Shown here piece after piece: positions 46,550 to 58,500 of a DNA stretch of 64,000 bases. The stretch spans positions 4,552,347 to 4,616,346 of the forward strand of contig CAIIXF020000009.1 of NCBI GenBank assembly GCA_903813345.2, given 5' to 3'. The first letter of the stretch is position 1; each line of letters begins with the position of its first letter. Source of the stretch: Owenia fusiformis (Eukaryota; Annelida; Polychaeta; Sabellida; Oweniidae). The notes under the pieces were generated by a model. The model was not told the origin of the DNA. It saw nothing but the letters and a program-made list of their open reading frames with translations, and searched no databases. A program made the position numbers and the translations under genes.

Positions 46550-46774
46550 CAGGCCCATAGCCAGGGGGGGGGGGGGGGTTCGCAGGGACCTCCCCCCCCC
46601 CTGGCCAAAATCATGCAGTTTTTAAACATTTTGAGCACTTCTCAAGTGATATTTGCCATATTTGGACCAAAATTGCCAAATGTGAACCCCCCTGGAAATA
46701 TTTGAAAACTGACCCCCACCCCCCCCCCCCCCCCCCCACCCCCACCCCCTTGGCGAATCCTGGCTACGGGCCTG
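46550..46774. mobile_element. CAGGCCCGTAGCCAGG-family element, copy B
   Basis: Left end CAGGCCCATAGCCAGG, right end CCTGGCTACGGGCCTG, with perfect 5-bp target duplication TCGTG (46545-46549 and 46775-46779). Contains expanded poly(G)/poly(C) tracts and the shared 'aaaatcatgcagttttt' interior. Confidence 0.88.
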
Positions 46775-47260
46775 TCGTGTATCGTATTCGACTATTCCCA
46801 TGTTGCTGTTTTTTCACCGTTGCCTTTATATATTTGGAATGGTATACGTAGTGAACTCAGTATAATTTCTGTAATCCGACAATTAAAGCTGCAATGTACA
46901 AAAATCGTCGTTCAAATATCTCCAGGTTCAAAATTCATTACAGAGGGCACCAGAATATGACATTTCATCAGGAAGTATTCGTAAAATCTCAAAATACCCC
47001 ACAATGCCGGATAAATGAAAAGCATTATTTCCAAGAAATGTCCAGCCTATTGTTTTGACGAATCTGTTAAAATATTTAAAACGCTCCATTCATATTCCAG
47101 TTTTGAGCATATTTATGTTTTTCCGACTTCACTTAAAATGTTATCTGTTAGGAAATTTAGGTTTTCAAAATGTATGCTAATATTAATCTGATTGAGTCTA
47201 ACTTGTATAATATGAATACTGTACGTATATTGGGATTGAGTTGATCATCCACCCACACAT

Positions 47261-47298
47261 TACCCTTTGTAGTTTAACTAGACTCTGCACGCAGGGTA
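47261..47298. mobile_element. TACCCTTTG...CAGGGTA family, copy 2 (38 bp)
   Basis: TACCCTTTGTAGTTTAACTA followed by GACTCTGCACGCAGGGTA. Only the two ends remain. Immediately followed by a hairpin 'cccacacatct...agatgtggg'. Confidence 0.6.
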
Positions 47299-50200
47299 CC
47301 CACACATCTCTCTCTCAGATGTGGGTCTAACAAATCATGCTGATGTCAAATCTAAATGTCAAATCTCTCATTGAAGTTTATAATTTTATTTTAGTTTCGT
47401 ATTATTTATTTGTGTCTCGCGCTTATAATTTATCCATACATACAATATTGCACATGAGAAACAGTTTTTCTACTAATTCTGCTTAAAAACTTCATGATTA
47501 TATAACGACTGGAGAAGATAGATTGTAATTAAGTAAGGTTACCTAGTTTTTCCTATTGTTTGCTCATTACACTTTTCGAATGGCATTGAGGATGAATTGA
47601 CAATGATTTGACAGGAAAGGAGGCCTTTTGACACTGTTTCTTTTTAGGTTTGATGATTTGCAGGGCTATTGTTTTTTGCCTCGTAAGGGATTGAACTTTC
47701 GAGTTCTTCATTGCTTTAATTGTGAGATTCTACCCTATGGCTATTGTGCTTCTATAGATCCTACGTCATTTTTTCTTTATCCCCATCCCACAATGTAATC
47801 TGACCAGAAAACCATTGGTAAGTTACGGTGTTCGGGTAGACGAACCGAAGCTGTTTAAACAATTATATCAATGTAAAAATACTTACTAATTATCACGTTA
47901 TTGTTTTCTGATTCAACTAATATCGGAAAATCAAATCTGCTCGCAGACTTTGGTTTTTACAAAATAAATCTAACGCTAATTTGATTGTGTCTAGTGTATG
48001 GTATGTCAAATTTATGTTTAGTAAATTAACAGAGTAACATGAAATATGTATGCTAAGTAATTGATCACCCACTCACGTCATTTCTTCCCTCGTTCCTTAA
48101 ACATCTCGTTGCAATACGAGATCAGGAAATTATTGGAAAGTTATGATGTCCGAGCAGACAAGCCTTAGCTGTATTAACAATTATTCTTTCAGGTAACCAA
48201 GACAAAATAGCTTTCACTAAGGAAATGTTACAGAACCTAAGTAAATAATTTTCACACAAATGTTCCTGGAATCTATAGCATTAACGGGTTTAGAACGACT
48301 TATATCAATGTCGATTCAATGCTCTCAATTAAGTTGAGCAAACACTAAAATTGATTGGGGTATATGACTATCAGCAACTTGTAACCAAGAGATAAAACTT
48401 GTCATTCGAATTAAGCCGCGCTTGTGTGTAATAGTCGGAAACACAAAACATGGGATTTTGTTGAGTATTGAAAAAGCATCTCGTGAGGTATAGCAATATA
48501 AGAGGACAGATAAAATAGACACCACAACATTTTTTGTTTTTATATTTTGTGCATGTGATTTAAACAATATATGACATGGTAAATATGTATTTTTGCATCT
48601 CTGAAAAAACATGCGGAATCAGTAAGAATACAGTGTAAATGTAAGAACACATTCATTATTTGTCCTGTTTTGTGTACTTTGTCATATATATACTAATTTC
48701 AAAAATAGGTATCATATTCTCATGTCATTCCGTTCTACTTTCATTATACTTTACTGTTGAGCAATCGTCACCTTGTCGTCGAGTTCTTCTTTTTCTCATG
48801 TCATAATACTTTTCTGTCACATATTGCCTCGTCAGCATTTTTGTCTTCATTCTATATCTAGACATTAGTGTCATCATATTCTCGAGTCATTGTGGTTTTC
48901 CACCATTTTATTCTCCTGCCATCATACTTTTTTGTTATAATACTCTTCTGTCATCACAAACCAAGAGTCGTCCAATTCAATTTAACACAATTCAAAAATT
49001 GCTACACAGATTCAGCGTCAATAGCGAATGCCAAATTAACAAAAGCTGCTGTATACAAGTTATTAGATGTTCAAACTAAAGAACAACCATGTCCCACAAA
49101 GGAGATGTTTGCGTATCAATTGCATCAAAAAGGTTTTCCGAAGGTCACTGACTCTTCCGATATCCTCGATGACATTGGGCGTCTTATACGCACCCATTCT
49201 TGATAGAGGTCAAATAATAGCTACCGAAACCAATTCGCAATAAATGAAATGCCATAGTTTATTCCAGTAAAAATCTATACCCAATAACCATTATCTTGAT
49301 CAATCTTCGCCAGTATTTGATACCGAAAAACTGAAGCAGTTTATGTGGGAGGACACCAGCGTGCTATCGATTCATTCCTCTTGTACATTTTGTTTTATGG
49401 TCCCCTGAAGGGTACACAATGTTCTTGTTCCAATGATATATTTGCATCATCCAACTGATTTCTGTTTTTTGATTGGATACCCCTAGTCACATGCACCTTT
49501 TGTGAATGCTGGGATGGAGGCTGAAATAGTTGAGAGGATGAGAATGGAGGTTTTAAGATATCTAATAGGCATGAAATGTTTACGTAGCATAGATCACGTT
49601 TATTTTCATGGAATAACATCAATGTCAAAAGAAACAAATTAAACAACATGTCCAAACAAAGTTAAAAATCTTTATTGATGGCACAAATAAATGCGGTTAA
49701 AGTTAACGTTTGATTTCAGCCCGGATTTCAGATACATTGTTCATCTAAACAGGACATCGACAGAAAATTAAAGTGAGGTTCACCGAGAACTACTTTATAT
49801 GTTGAGGGTTTTACGAACTGGTGTTGACATTTAATACCATTGGATTTCGCCTGTCCCACATCATTTGAGATTGTGCTCTTTTTGAAATCGTGAAATGTCT
49901 GACGGCATTGTGGTTTGAATTATGATGATTTCCGAGTGGTGGAGAGGAGGGACGAAGCAATTGTTTGGAAGTTTGATTTTCCATCTGTTTTTGGAATTCT
50001 TTTTTATCTTTGCCCTAAAACACGTTTGCTTTTAGTATTTTTAACAGTTATGTTTCATGCAAACACAATATATACTCATATGGAAACATAGCTGGAGCTT
50101 TATTGTCGACAAGATAATAATTGATAATGATTTTTAATCCCAAATTTAAATGTATTAAATGAAAGGAATGTCCATGACACGGTATACAGAACCACTTAGA

Positions 50201-51210
50201 TATCAAGGAACGCTGGTATAACTGAAGAATGGCTATACATTCAGACGTGGGCAGATTTTCATTTACCCTTAGTTAGAACCCGGATGCGGGGTGAGTATGT
50301 AATTTATTTCTTAGTCGAACATAAGTCACATTCGCAAATTGCGGCTGACCTATAGACAGTATTGGAATTGAAACGTCCTATCTAAAGCCAACTGCATGGT
50401 AGTATTACGTCAATCGACCAAATTTGGTCCCTTGATGCCGTATATGGATTTTCCAAAAGCGCAATTATCCCACTGATTTTCGTCTATTGACAATTACTAG
50501 GTTTATACAATTGTGTTGATGAGCAAACTGCTTAGTTAATGGCCATGTAGAGACACGGATGAAGTCGGTTGTATACAACTCATCATTGATGGAATTCTCA
50601 ACGAAATTGCATATGTTCCATTATTTAACAATGTTTGTCGAGCTTTTAACCGTTAATGAGTTTAGTTTTTCTCGAGTTTTTATTTCTTGTGGGTTTCCAA
50701 CTTTCCATATAGCATAAAATATATATTATATGGAATTGTGAAAAGAAAAATAAGTACCTCGTTTTGATATCTGACATTAGACATGGACGTTTTTGATATT
50801 TTGTGATGAAATTTCGAAAAGGAATACATTCACTTTTGATTTGATAAAACTCAATACGACACTATGAACTTAACAACACGATTTAAAAACACAATCACGC
50901 CCAAATCCAAATGATCCAATACAAAGTGTATACAAACAATCAAAAACAATTAAATCTAGTGGGAATAAAATTGTAAATACGTCATAAAATACTTTTGTTC
51001 ATTAACACGAGAAAGAAACGATGAAAACGTTGGTTCCTCAAATTTCCCCTTCTTAAATGATTGTATGGACAATTGATTAGTAAATCATTAAAAGAAAATT
51101 CAACCCTATAGGCCTAGCTATGTGAAGCAAACATACATTTTGTAAACACGCAATTTAGTACAATTACATTGACTTTTATTTGAAAAAGTTGTTTAGGTAG
51201 CTTAGTAATG
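47299..51210. other. Non-coding stretch, one unassigned open frame
   Basis: No recognised gene. The plus-strand frame ending at 49203 (last 80 codons, from about 48960) reads like ordinary soluble protein but matches no family I know and lacks visible splice context. The rest is AT-rich. Confidence 0.4.
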
Positions 51211-51579
51211 AAAATGAAGATACCCAACGTATCTTCCCCAATCTGCGATCTGTGTAAGGAGGAACTGGACACGATAGAACATGGATTATATGACTGCGTA
51301 GTTGTAAAAGAATTCCTAAAACAATGCAGCAGTTTATTGAAAGAAGATATCCCGAAACGAGATAGTTTTCTTCTTGGAACAAACAGCCAACCTGAAGACA
51401 TCTTACTGCACCTGAAACAAAAAACATATATCTACAAGTGTAAAATGAAAAAGAACCGCCCCAACATGACAGAATGGAGAAACTATGCAACAAATGATGA
51501 ACTTATAGAAAGTACATGCGCAAAAAATAAAACACATGACATTCTATGGACAAAACTCAGGATGTATACAAAAAAATGA
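51211..51579 (+). pseudogene. C-terminal tail of LINE reverse transcriptase ORF
   Basis: About 120 residues with 'ICDLCKEELDTIEHGLYDC', the Cys/His zinc-knuckle-like block that follows the reverse transcriptase domain in many non-LTR elements (CxxC...EHxxxxC), ending in Lys-Lys and TGA. The endonuclease and polymerase domains are absent through 5' truncation, so no function is expected. The intact frame suggests a fairly recent insertion. Confidence 0.8.
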
Positions 51580-51762
51580 AGAAAACTGAAGACCACTCAC
51601 ATTTTAAGCTATTTTTATTTTTCATATAATACTGGTGCCCCCGTACCATTCATAATCAATAAGTATTAAGTATTTATATAAGTGACTAAGAAATCAATTA
51701 TACTGTAAACAAAATGTTTTACTGTGAATAAATAAATATATATATTAAAAAAAAAAAAAAAA
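51211..51762 (+). mobile_element. 5'-truncated LINE (non-LTR retrotransposon) insertion
   Basis: Flanked by a perfect 12-bp duplication AGCTTAGTAATG (51199-51210 and 51763-51774) and ending in a tail of at least 15 A. This is the signature of target-primed reverse transcription. The insert carries the 3' end of an open reading frame and about 180 bases of 3' UTR. Only the last 0.55 kb of the element was inserted. Confidence 0.92.
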
Positions 51763-51910
51763 AGCTTAGTAATGTCATGGTATAGAGATTGTTAAATTGA
51801 GAAAGATACATTAAATTGAAGCATTGATCATTTGGGATTTCAAAATCGATCATAAAACTAATTTACCACCAAAACAGACATTTGATAGAATTTATTATAT
51901 TTCTTTTATA

Positions 51911-52098
51911 CGAGGGGTGATCAATAAGTAATGGACGCTTTTTTACACAGATACTTTTTATGGACCAATCCCTTTGATTTTCCTACCAGTGATACATCGT
52001 TCAATTATCTTTCAATTCTGAAGATTTGAAGACAAAATATGTAATACATGTTGATATATCCTTATTTCCGTGAAGGAGGTACAGGTACCCACCCCTCG
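51911..52098. mobile_element. 188-bp MITE derived from the mariner at 5136
   Basis: It begins CGAGGGGTGATCAATAAGTAATGGAC and ends CCACCCCTCG, flanked by TA (51909-51910, 52099-52100). Its body is essentially one terminal repeat of the 1.1-kb mariner at 5136-6220, followed by a short inverted cap, so it is a solo-terminus derivative. Confidence 0.85.
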
Positions 52099-52365
52099 TA
52101 TGACGTGTTATAGATTCTGTAAATTTCTAGTGCACTAAATTAATCATTATCATATTAGGTCTTCACAAAGATGGATCTGTTTGTAGTATTCCTAACGGTC
52201 TCATCTTAACAATATCAATATTATTCTTATGTATTACTGAATGTTTTGGCACATAGACAACACTTTTAATTGAGGATATCATTGAATGTGTAGTCGGTGA
52301 ACGACATCATATTCATTTATAAAATTAATACAGTTTATTTTTTTAATTAGTAATATTGATAACCT

Positions 52366-52465
52366 CGAGGCATGAACCAGCCACATAGGCGTTGCTCGGG
52401 GGTGCTTTTTATTTGAAGCTTCTGGCTCAATTTTGAAAGAAGTTGCATCAAATGTAAAATCCAAA
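52366..52465. repeat. Fragment related to the element at 53466
   Basis: 'tgctttttatttgaagcttc', 'tcaattttgaaagaagttgc' match, in inverse orientation, the interior of the 53466-53702 element. Ends are eroded. Confidence 0.6.
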
Positions 52466-53465
52466 ATAAATCATATTTTGGCTTGTTTATAAAGGTGTCT
52501 TTGTTTACAGACCATGTCATAGGGTACCGAGTAGATAAGGCAAATGGCTAATCAAAATATTACTGAAACTATGAGACTCTAGCAATCGTTTCAAAAGAAA
52601 CTTGGAGGATGAAATCCAAAAGAAGGATATGATACGGTATTAGGATAACACTTACCTAGTATTTGGTTATATTCTATGCGCCACAGAAATGGAAATCTAG
52701 CGAGGCATTATAAAGACAATACAATTACTACGTGTACCATCAATATTTTTGGATAATTGTAACTCTTTTCATCATATGGCCTCAAATCAATAAGTGGTTT
52801 AATTAAATCAGAGTATCTCTCGATGCAAGACAGAACGATGTGACAAGATTTAGAAGTAATGCAATACGTTCAGACAGTGCATCAGAATACACTCACTCTG
52901 TGGCAATGTTTCGTTGTACTTTGTCATATTGTTTTATTTGAATTCGATTAAGATCAAGAAAATACAATAGCAATCGGAACAAAGAAAGGTCTACACTCTG
53001 TCATCAGGTTCAAAATAAAAAGCTTGAAGCACGACCGCCGTAGAACTGAGAAAAATAATTGCAAGATATATTGGCTAAATTATTATTCTTTACTCCTACA
53101 TGCTAACCACGTGTTTAATTGATTAATGAGTTGTCAAGAAGGCGAGTCACAGGCAGAATTCCTTAAGGAGAAAATAAAAATCATTGATTCTAAATCCATT
53201 TTCCGAGCAGTATATAACATCTAAATTGGAAAGCTCTTGATGAGCATCCGAGAAAGAAATACTGTAGATCAAACAAAAGCCAAATGCTGCCACAAACAGC
53301 CCCTTTACTGTCCTTTGAATGACCACGTAAGAATGAAATTAATTGTCTTCCAAAAAACATCAGCATTCCATAACATCACAAAATGCATGCATATCCATTA
53401 AGAATTGAAATACAACTATATTATGCAGTAAAAATGATCATCTTAGACATTATGCGCATACCTTT

Positions 53466-53702
53466 CAGGGGCGTAGCCAGCTTTCAGTCAGGGGGGTACG
53501 ATCGCCATTTTTCCGTTTTCTGTCGATCGTGGCATAAGCGGAGGCAAAACAATTTTTTTTAAGATATGTTTTGAAGTTTACAAAAACTGATGCAACTTCC
53601 TTCAAAATTGAGTTAGAAGCTTCAAATAAAAAGCATTTTAAAGCTCTTTCAGTGATTTTGGAGGGGGGATTGCACCCATCGCACCCCCTGGCTACGCCTA
53701 TG
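53466..53702. mobile_element. CAGGGGCGTAGCCAG-family element, copy D
   Basis: Left end CAGGGGCGTAGCCAG, right end CTGGCTACGCCTATG, with perfect 5-bp duplication CCTTT (53461-53465, 53703-53707). Interior differs from copies A-C, so it is a related subfamily. Non-coding. Confidence 0.85.
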
Positions 53703-54464
53703 CCTTTCATAATTGCCAAACTCATTGAATTATGTCGACATTCTTGCATGAGTATTTATACAAGTTTGTTCATTCTTTGTGAGCTTTATAGAGTCGAGGA
53801 CGAGAATAAGAAACCGTTATCAAGGAGAATGAAGACTGGGTATTCTTGAAAAGATACAAATGTAACGTACTTTCTAAAATAATGACGCCATGTTTTCCTT
53901 ATATGGAAATTACATTTTGACTTCTTACCTGATACGGGCACTGCCCATAATGTTGAGTCGTGTCTTTACACAATGTATGATATAATGCAACTATGGAAGA
54001 CGCCTTACTGTAACCATGTTAGGCTTGAGTCACGGCCTTTGCTTTCATAATATGAAGGATACGATCGAGTATGACATAATCTGATCAACTTACAAATGAA
54101 CAGACTATTTTCAGACAACCTCAATTCATCATGAAGCAGTCAATCTAAAAGCCAAAATAGCAACATCGTCTCAGAAGCAATTAGCTCATTTAAAGCTATT
54201 CCCTCACCGAGGTCTAGATGTCTTAGAAGATCATTCGAAAAGTTCTGCTGATGAAGAGCTTATCTGGGAATTTTTCCTTGGAACATAATGGATACCCGGG
54301 GATGGATATAACATACCACAATATTCTCAACGAGGAGGGCAATGTATGTGGGGTTATTATATTATATTATATATTTTATATTTTTTCTCTATATACAAGA
54401 TCCAAATTTTTAGACCCCCGTATTCTCTATTCCAATGTCTTCAATAAGCCCATAGGTTGGTGCT

Positions 54465-55040
54465 GAATCAATTCCAAACCTGGCATGCCCCCACCCCAAC
54501 CTCCCTCCATTAGCCTAAGCTGAAGCTGAATCAATTCCAAACCTGGCATGCCCCCACCCCAACCTCCCTCCATTAGCCTATGCTGGAGCTGAATCAATTC
54601 CAAACCTGGCATGCCCCCACCCCAACCTCCCTCCATTAGCCTAATCTGAAGCTGAATCAATTCCAAACCTGGCATGCCCCCACCCCAACCTCCCTCCATT
54701 AGCCTAAGCTGAAGCTGAATCAATTCCAAACCTGGCATGCCCCCACCCCTACCTCCCTCCATTAGCCTAAGCTGAAGCTGAATCAATTCCAAACCTGGCA
54801 TGCCCCAACCCCAACCTCCCTCCATTAGCCTAAGCTGAAGCTGAATCAATTCCAAACCTGGCATGCCCCCACCCCAACCTCCCTCAAGTAGCCTAAGCTG
54901 AAGCTGAATCAATTCCAAACCTGGCATGCCCCCACCCCTACCTCCCTCCATTAGCCTATGCTGAAGCTGAATCAATTCCAAACCTGGCATGCCCCCACCC
55001 CAACCTCCCTCCATTAGCCTAAGCTGAAGCTGAATCAATT
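54465..55040. repeat. 63-bp minisatellite, ~9 copies
   Basis: Units such as 'attccaaacctggcatgccc' + 'ccaccccaacctccctccat' + 'tagcctaagctgaagctgaatca' repeat with only a few substitutions. Since 63 is a multiple of three, the minus strand is open across the array (period 21 residues, core LMEGGWGGGMPGLELIQLQ). No splice sites, start context or homology support translation. Confidence 0.95.
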
Positions 55041-55216
55041 CCAGAACAACCAAATCAATGGCCATTATGATTTTGTCTTTTGATATTTGTATAGAATTCA
55101 TACTATAGTACTTCATGAGACTGGCACCCCTATTGTACCAGTAGTTCCAAAGTTTTCTTCATTACTTTATACGGTATATCACTTTTATTTGCCAAACCTG
55201 GTTTTGTGATATCAGC

Positions 55217-55306
55217 ATCCTCCGAACGCAGGGTTCCAGACATCATCCACTAAGTTCCTTCTTGGAGGTACGAGGTACGAGTTCTAGAGGCCTGTGTTCG
55301 GAGGAT
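55217..55306. mobile_element. Palindromic element, ATCCTCCGA termini, copy 2
   Basis: ATCCTCCGAACGCAGGG at the left and CCTGTGTTCGGAGGAT at the right. Interior 'ggaggtacgaggtacgagtt' resembles 21777-21867. Confidence 0.6.
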
Positions 55307-55377
55307 GGATATCAGGGAATGGAATTCAACGTTTATGGAACAATTACTTGTATGTCGCTTATTTGGGGTTAGTCGGG

Positions 55378-55590
55378 CAGGCCCGTAGCCAGGATTTGCC
55401 AAGGGGGGTTCAGTTTTCAAAAATTTCCAGGGGGGGTTCACATTTGACAATTTAGGCCCAAATATGGTCAAAATCACTTGAGAAGTGCTCAAAATGGTAA
55501 AAAACTGCATGATTTTGAAAGAATTTTTGGCCAGGGGGGGGGGGTTCGCCCGAACCCTGCGAACCCCCCCCCCCCCTGGCTACGGGCCTG
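55378..55590. mobile_element. CAGGCCCGTAGCCAGG-family element, copy C (inverted)
   Basis: CAGGCCCGTAGCCAGG at the left and CCTGGCTACGGGCCTG at the right, flanked by a 6-base match GTCGGG (55372-55377, 55591-55596). The interior is the reverse complement of copies A and B. Confidence 0.87.
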
Positions 55591-58500
55591 GTCGGGTGTT
55601 CTCAGACGTGGTGCTTCATCTGCATAATTCATCCTTAATTACCAGGATCCCAAACGCCTACCAATATGTAGTGAAGTATTAGGTCGCTATTAAAGCTCAT
55701 TAATTACAGAATTCTAGACTTATTAATGGGATTAGACTTAATTGGATGATCGTACACACAAGAAGCTTTTCTTAATGAGATATTGCTACACTAATAGATA
55801 AATCCGACTTTGGTATTCTTAGGATATTAGCAAGCGAATTAATACACAATGACAATGCAAATAGTGGATATTTCATAGAATTATTGAAAGGCAATGCGGA
55901 TCCCAATAAGAAACAAGGCATTAACATGCAAAATGTCACCACCTGCCATTTGTTATAGACGCCGACCGCCCAACTCTGTTATAGACGCCGATCGTCGAAC
56001 GCCGTCCACAATTTCTGGCGGTGACATAATAATGATAGTGTCTGATTTAATCTAAACACTAGAGAAAATAGAAAATAGACTTTGTAAATACTTTTATTTT
56101 TGCTTTCCCTGCAAACGGCTTATCTCCTAACATATACAAATACTCGGTAAATAGTTTCTAGATATTGATATATTAGCTCCAAAAGACTTCTTCGAGTGAT
56201 CTTTACAGTTAACTATGCATATTTCCGACAACACACAGTCATATTCACTTGATTTCCGGCTCTGTTTATTTAATATAATATCGACGAAGATTTATTCATT
56301 AGTGCTAATTCTGGCAGGAAACCAATGTGGTTCTTAAGCTACTGGATCAATGTAACTATTACCTAAACAGAATATACGGCAATATGTCAAGATTTCTATA
56401 TGTTCTTGAATAGTGGGAGGATTTTAAAGAAAAAATGAGAGGTCAAAGGTCAAAATCTAGGTCAAATCTAGTTTTTTCATGATTCTCAAAGTTTGTCCTT
56501 ATATTTCAATATTTCTTCCGATGAATTAAATATCTCTACAAATCATCTTTTAACGTTGAGATTTGACGTAAAAAACGTCAAAAGAACACTTTTCATCTTG
56601 TTTCAACCTAACCACCGACATCAGAAACAAAAAAATAACGTAACGTTCAAGAAAAGAGTCCATCTTCCAATTTGAGACTTTTAACTGCAAGTTTCATACC
56701 CTTTGCATTCGTTTGACTTCACTTCTTAAAAGAGAGCTTCGTCTTCGTAGTTTAACTAGACTCTGCACGCAGGGTACAAGTTTCACTGTGTGCCATTTGA
56801 GTTACTCTTGCTAATACAGATTACTGAGTTCTGGCAAGGCATGTTAGTAAGTTCAATGACCCATGGTCAGTTAAGATTAGGTAAACCCAATTAATATATC
56901 GCTTCTGTTGTTTTTACCTAATATCCATTTGCCCACCATGATTCTAATATAAAGAAATTATATTGCGAGTGCATGTACAGAGAGAATTGAGAAACAAGGT
57001 GTGATTAACTTTTTAAAAATATGTTAAAATGTTTTCTAATATGAGTATAATATACATACAGAAGCAAGTGTGATGTTTACAGAGTGTGCGGCTACAGTGG
57101 CTAAGATATTGATCAAGATAGGTCAACATGGTTTCTGTGTATATGAAGCAGAAATAGATCAATTTATAGAACAATAGCACGGGATAACTTACGATGGATT
57201 ATTCCTATAAGAGTATAGAAAATGAATACACAATCATTAAACTAAAAGTAAAGAACAAAATATTTGGAAGAATACAAAATGGAAAACTATACATGATAAT
57301 GGGTATCCTCCCCATGTTTTTTAATTACTTGGTTTGGTAATACTGTAACTAAACCAATGCACAGTCGAGTAGTGCTTATTAGAAGGGTTCCTGTCCGGAG
57401 TGGAAATTAGGTTTAAGCTAATCACTTTGTCAACTGTTTAGCAGACCTTCCATAAACCCATTGAATAAGACTAATGAGCTTTGATTAAGTGATTGTAATA
57501 ATAGTCATCTCTGCTGTCTTCTCTAGCAGTCCTTTCTGCTGACCACGGCCAGTTCTTCAGGGATTGTTCTTTTAGGTTTCATTGTGCGTTAATTAAATAC
57601 AGTATTCTCTATAATGGTACAATTTGTTCATGGAATTAATAATACAGGAAAATGGTGTTTTGGCTAGTGAGAGATTGACAGCATTGTGCGACCCAGAGAC
57701 TGCACTATCCCTCGGAATACACCCTCCCAAGCATTAGATAAAGAGCGGCTCTGATAAATAAGAAAACGTGGAAGCAAGAATGTCTAGGTAGTTTTAAAAC
57801 ACGATTAGTGTACGGCTAGCTTAGCAGTAAGAGAGACAGAGAGACAGAGACACAGCTATGGCAGATAACAAAAAACAGTGTCCGATATTCCTTGAGCCAT
57901 GTCTTTGAGAGCAAATGGCGGCTCCATCCGAGATCTACATAAGCATTACATTGATACAATTACAATATTTTCAAGGCTTTCACATAAACTTCTTAAAATT
58001 AATACTTATACATAATAGGTACACATATATTGTATTTCAAGACACCTCTTGTGCATTGTTAAATAGCATTGTATTGTAGAAGTTATTGATTAAGGCATCA
58101 TTTCACTCCTGGTAGTCTATTGAACATCTATACCTCAGTTCAATATTGGAACTTATTAGGATATGACAAAAACTGCAAGTGATGGCATCCAAGTGTATAT
58201 CTTAAGGTGGGCGTAGTGTGACGATTTTTAATCTTATCTACCTACATATGACACGAGCGAATATGCTCACGTTAAAAATACGTACTCGCTATTCTGTTCC
58301 GTATGTTTCTTTATTTCCAATGAAAATGAACCCGAAATTGATGATGGGCATACAAAACACCTTATCCTCAATATTGCACTCCCCAGATTCAGCTACAAAT
58401 TCTGAAGCTAAAAGTGTACATAAACAGAATGACAAAACCATTTGGACAAGTTGTACGATTACAAAATGTAAAGGAATGTACTGTGACAAAAGTCAACGCA

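Noticed and set aside
54427-55116. A 229-codon minus-strand open frame as a repeat protein gene
   Set aside because: The length is explained by a 63-bp tandem repeat whose period is divisible by three. There is no splice or homology support.
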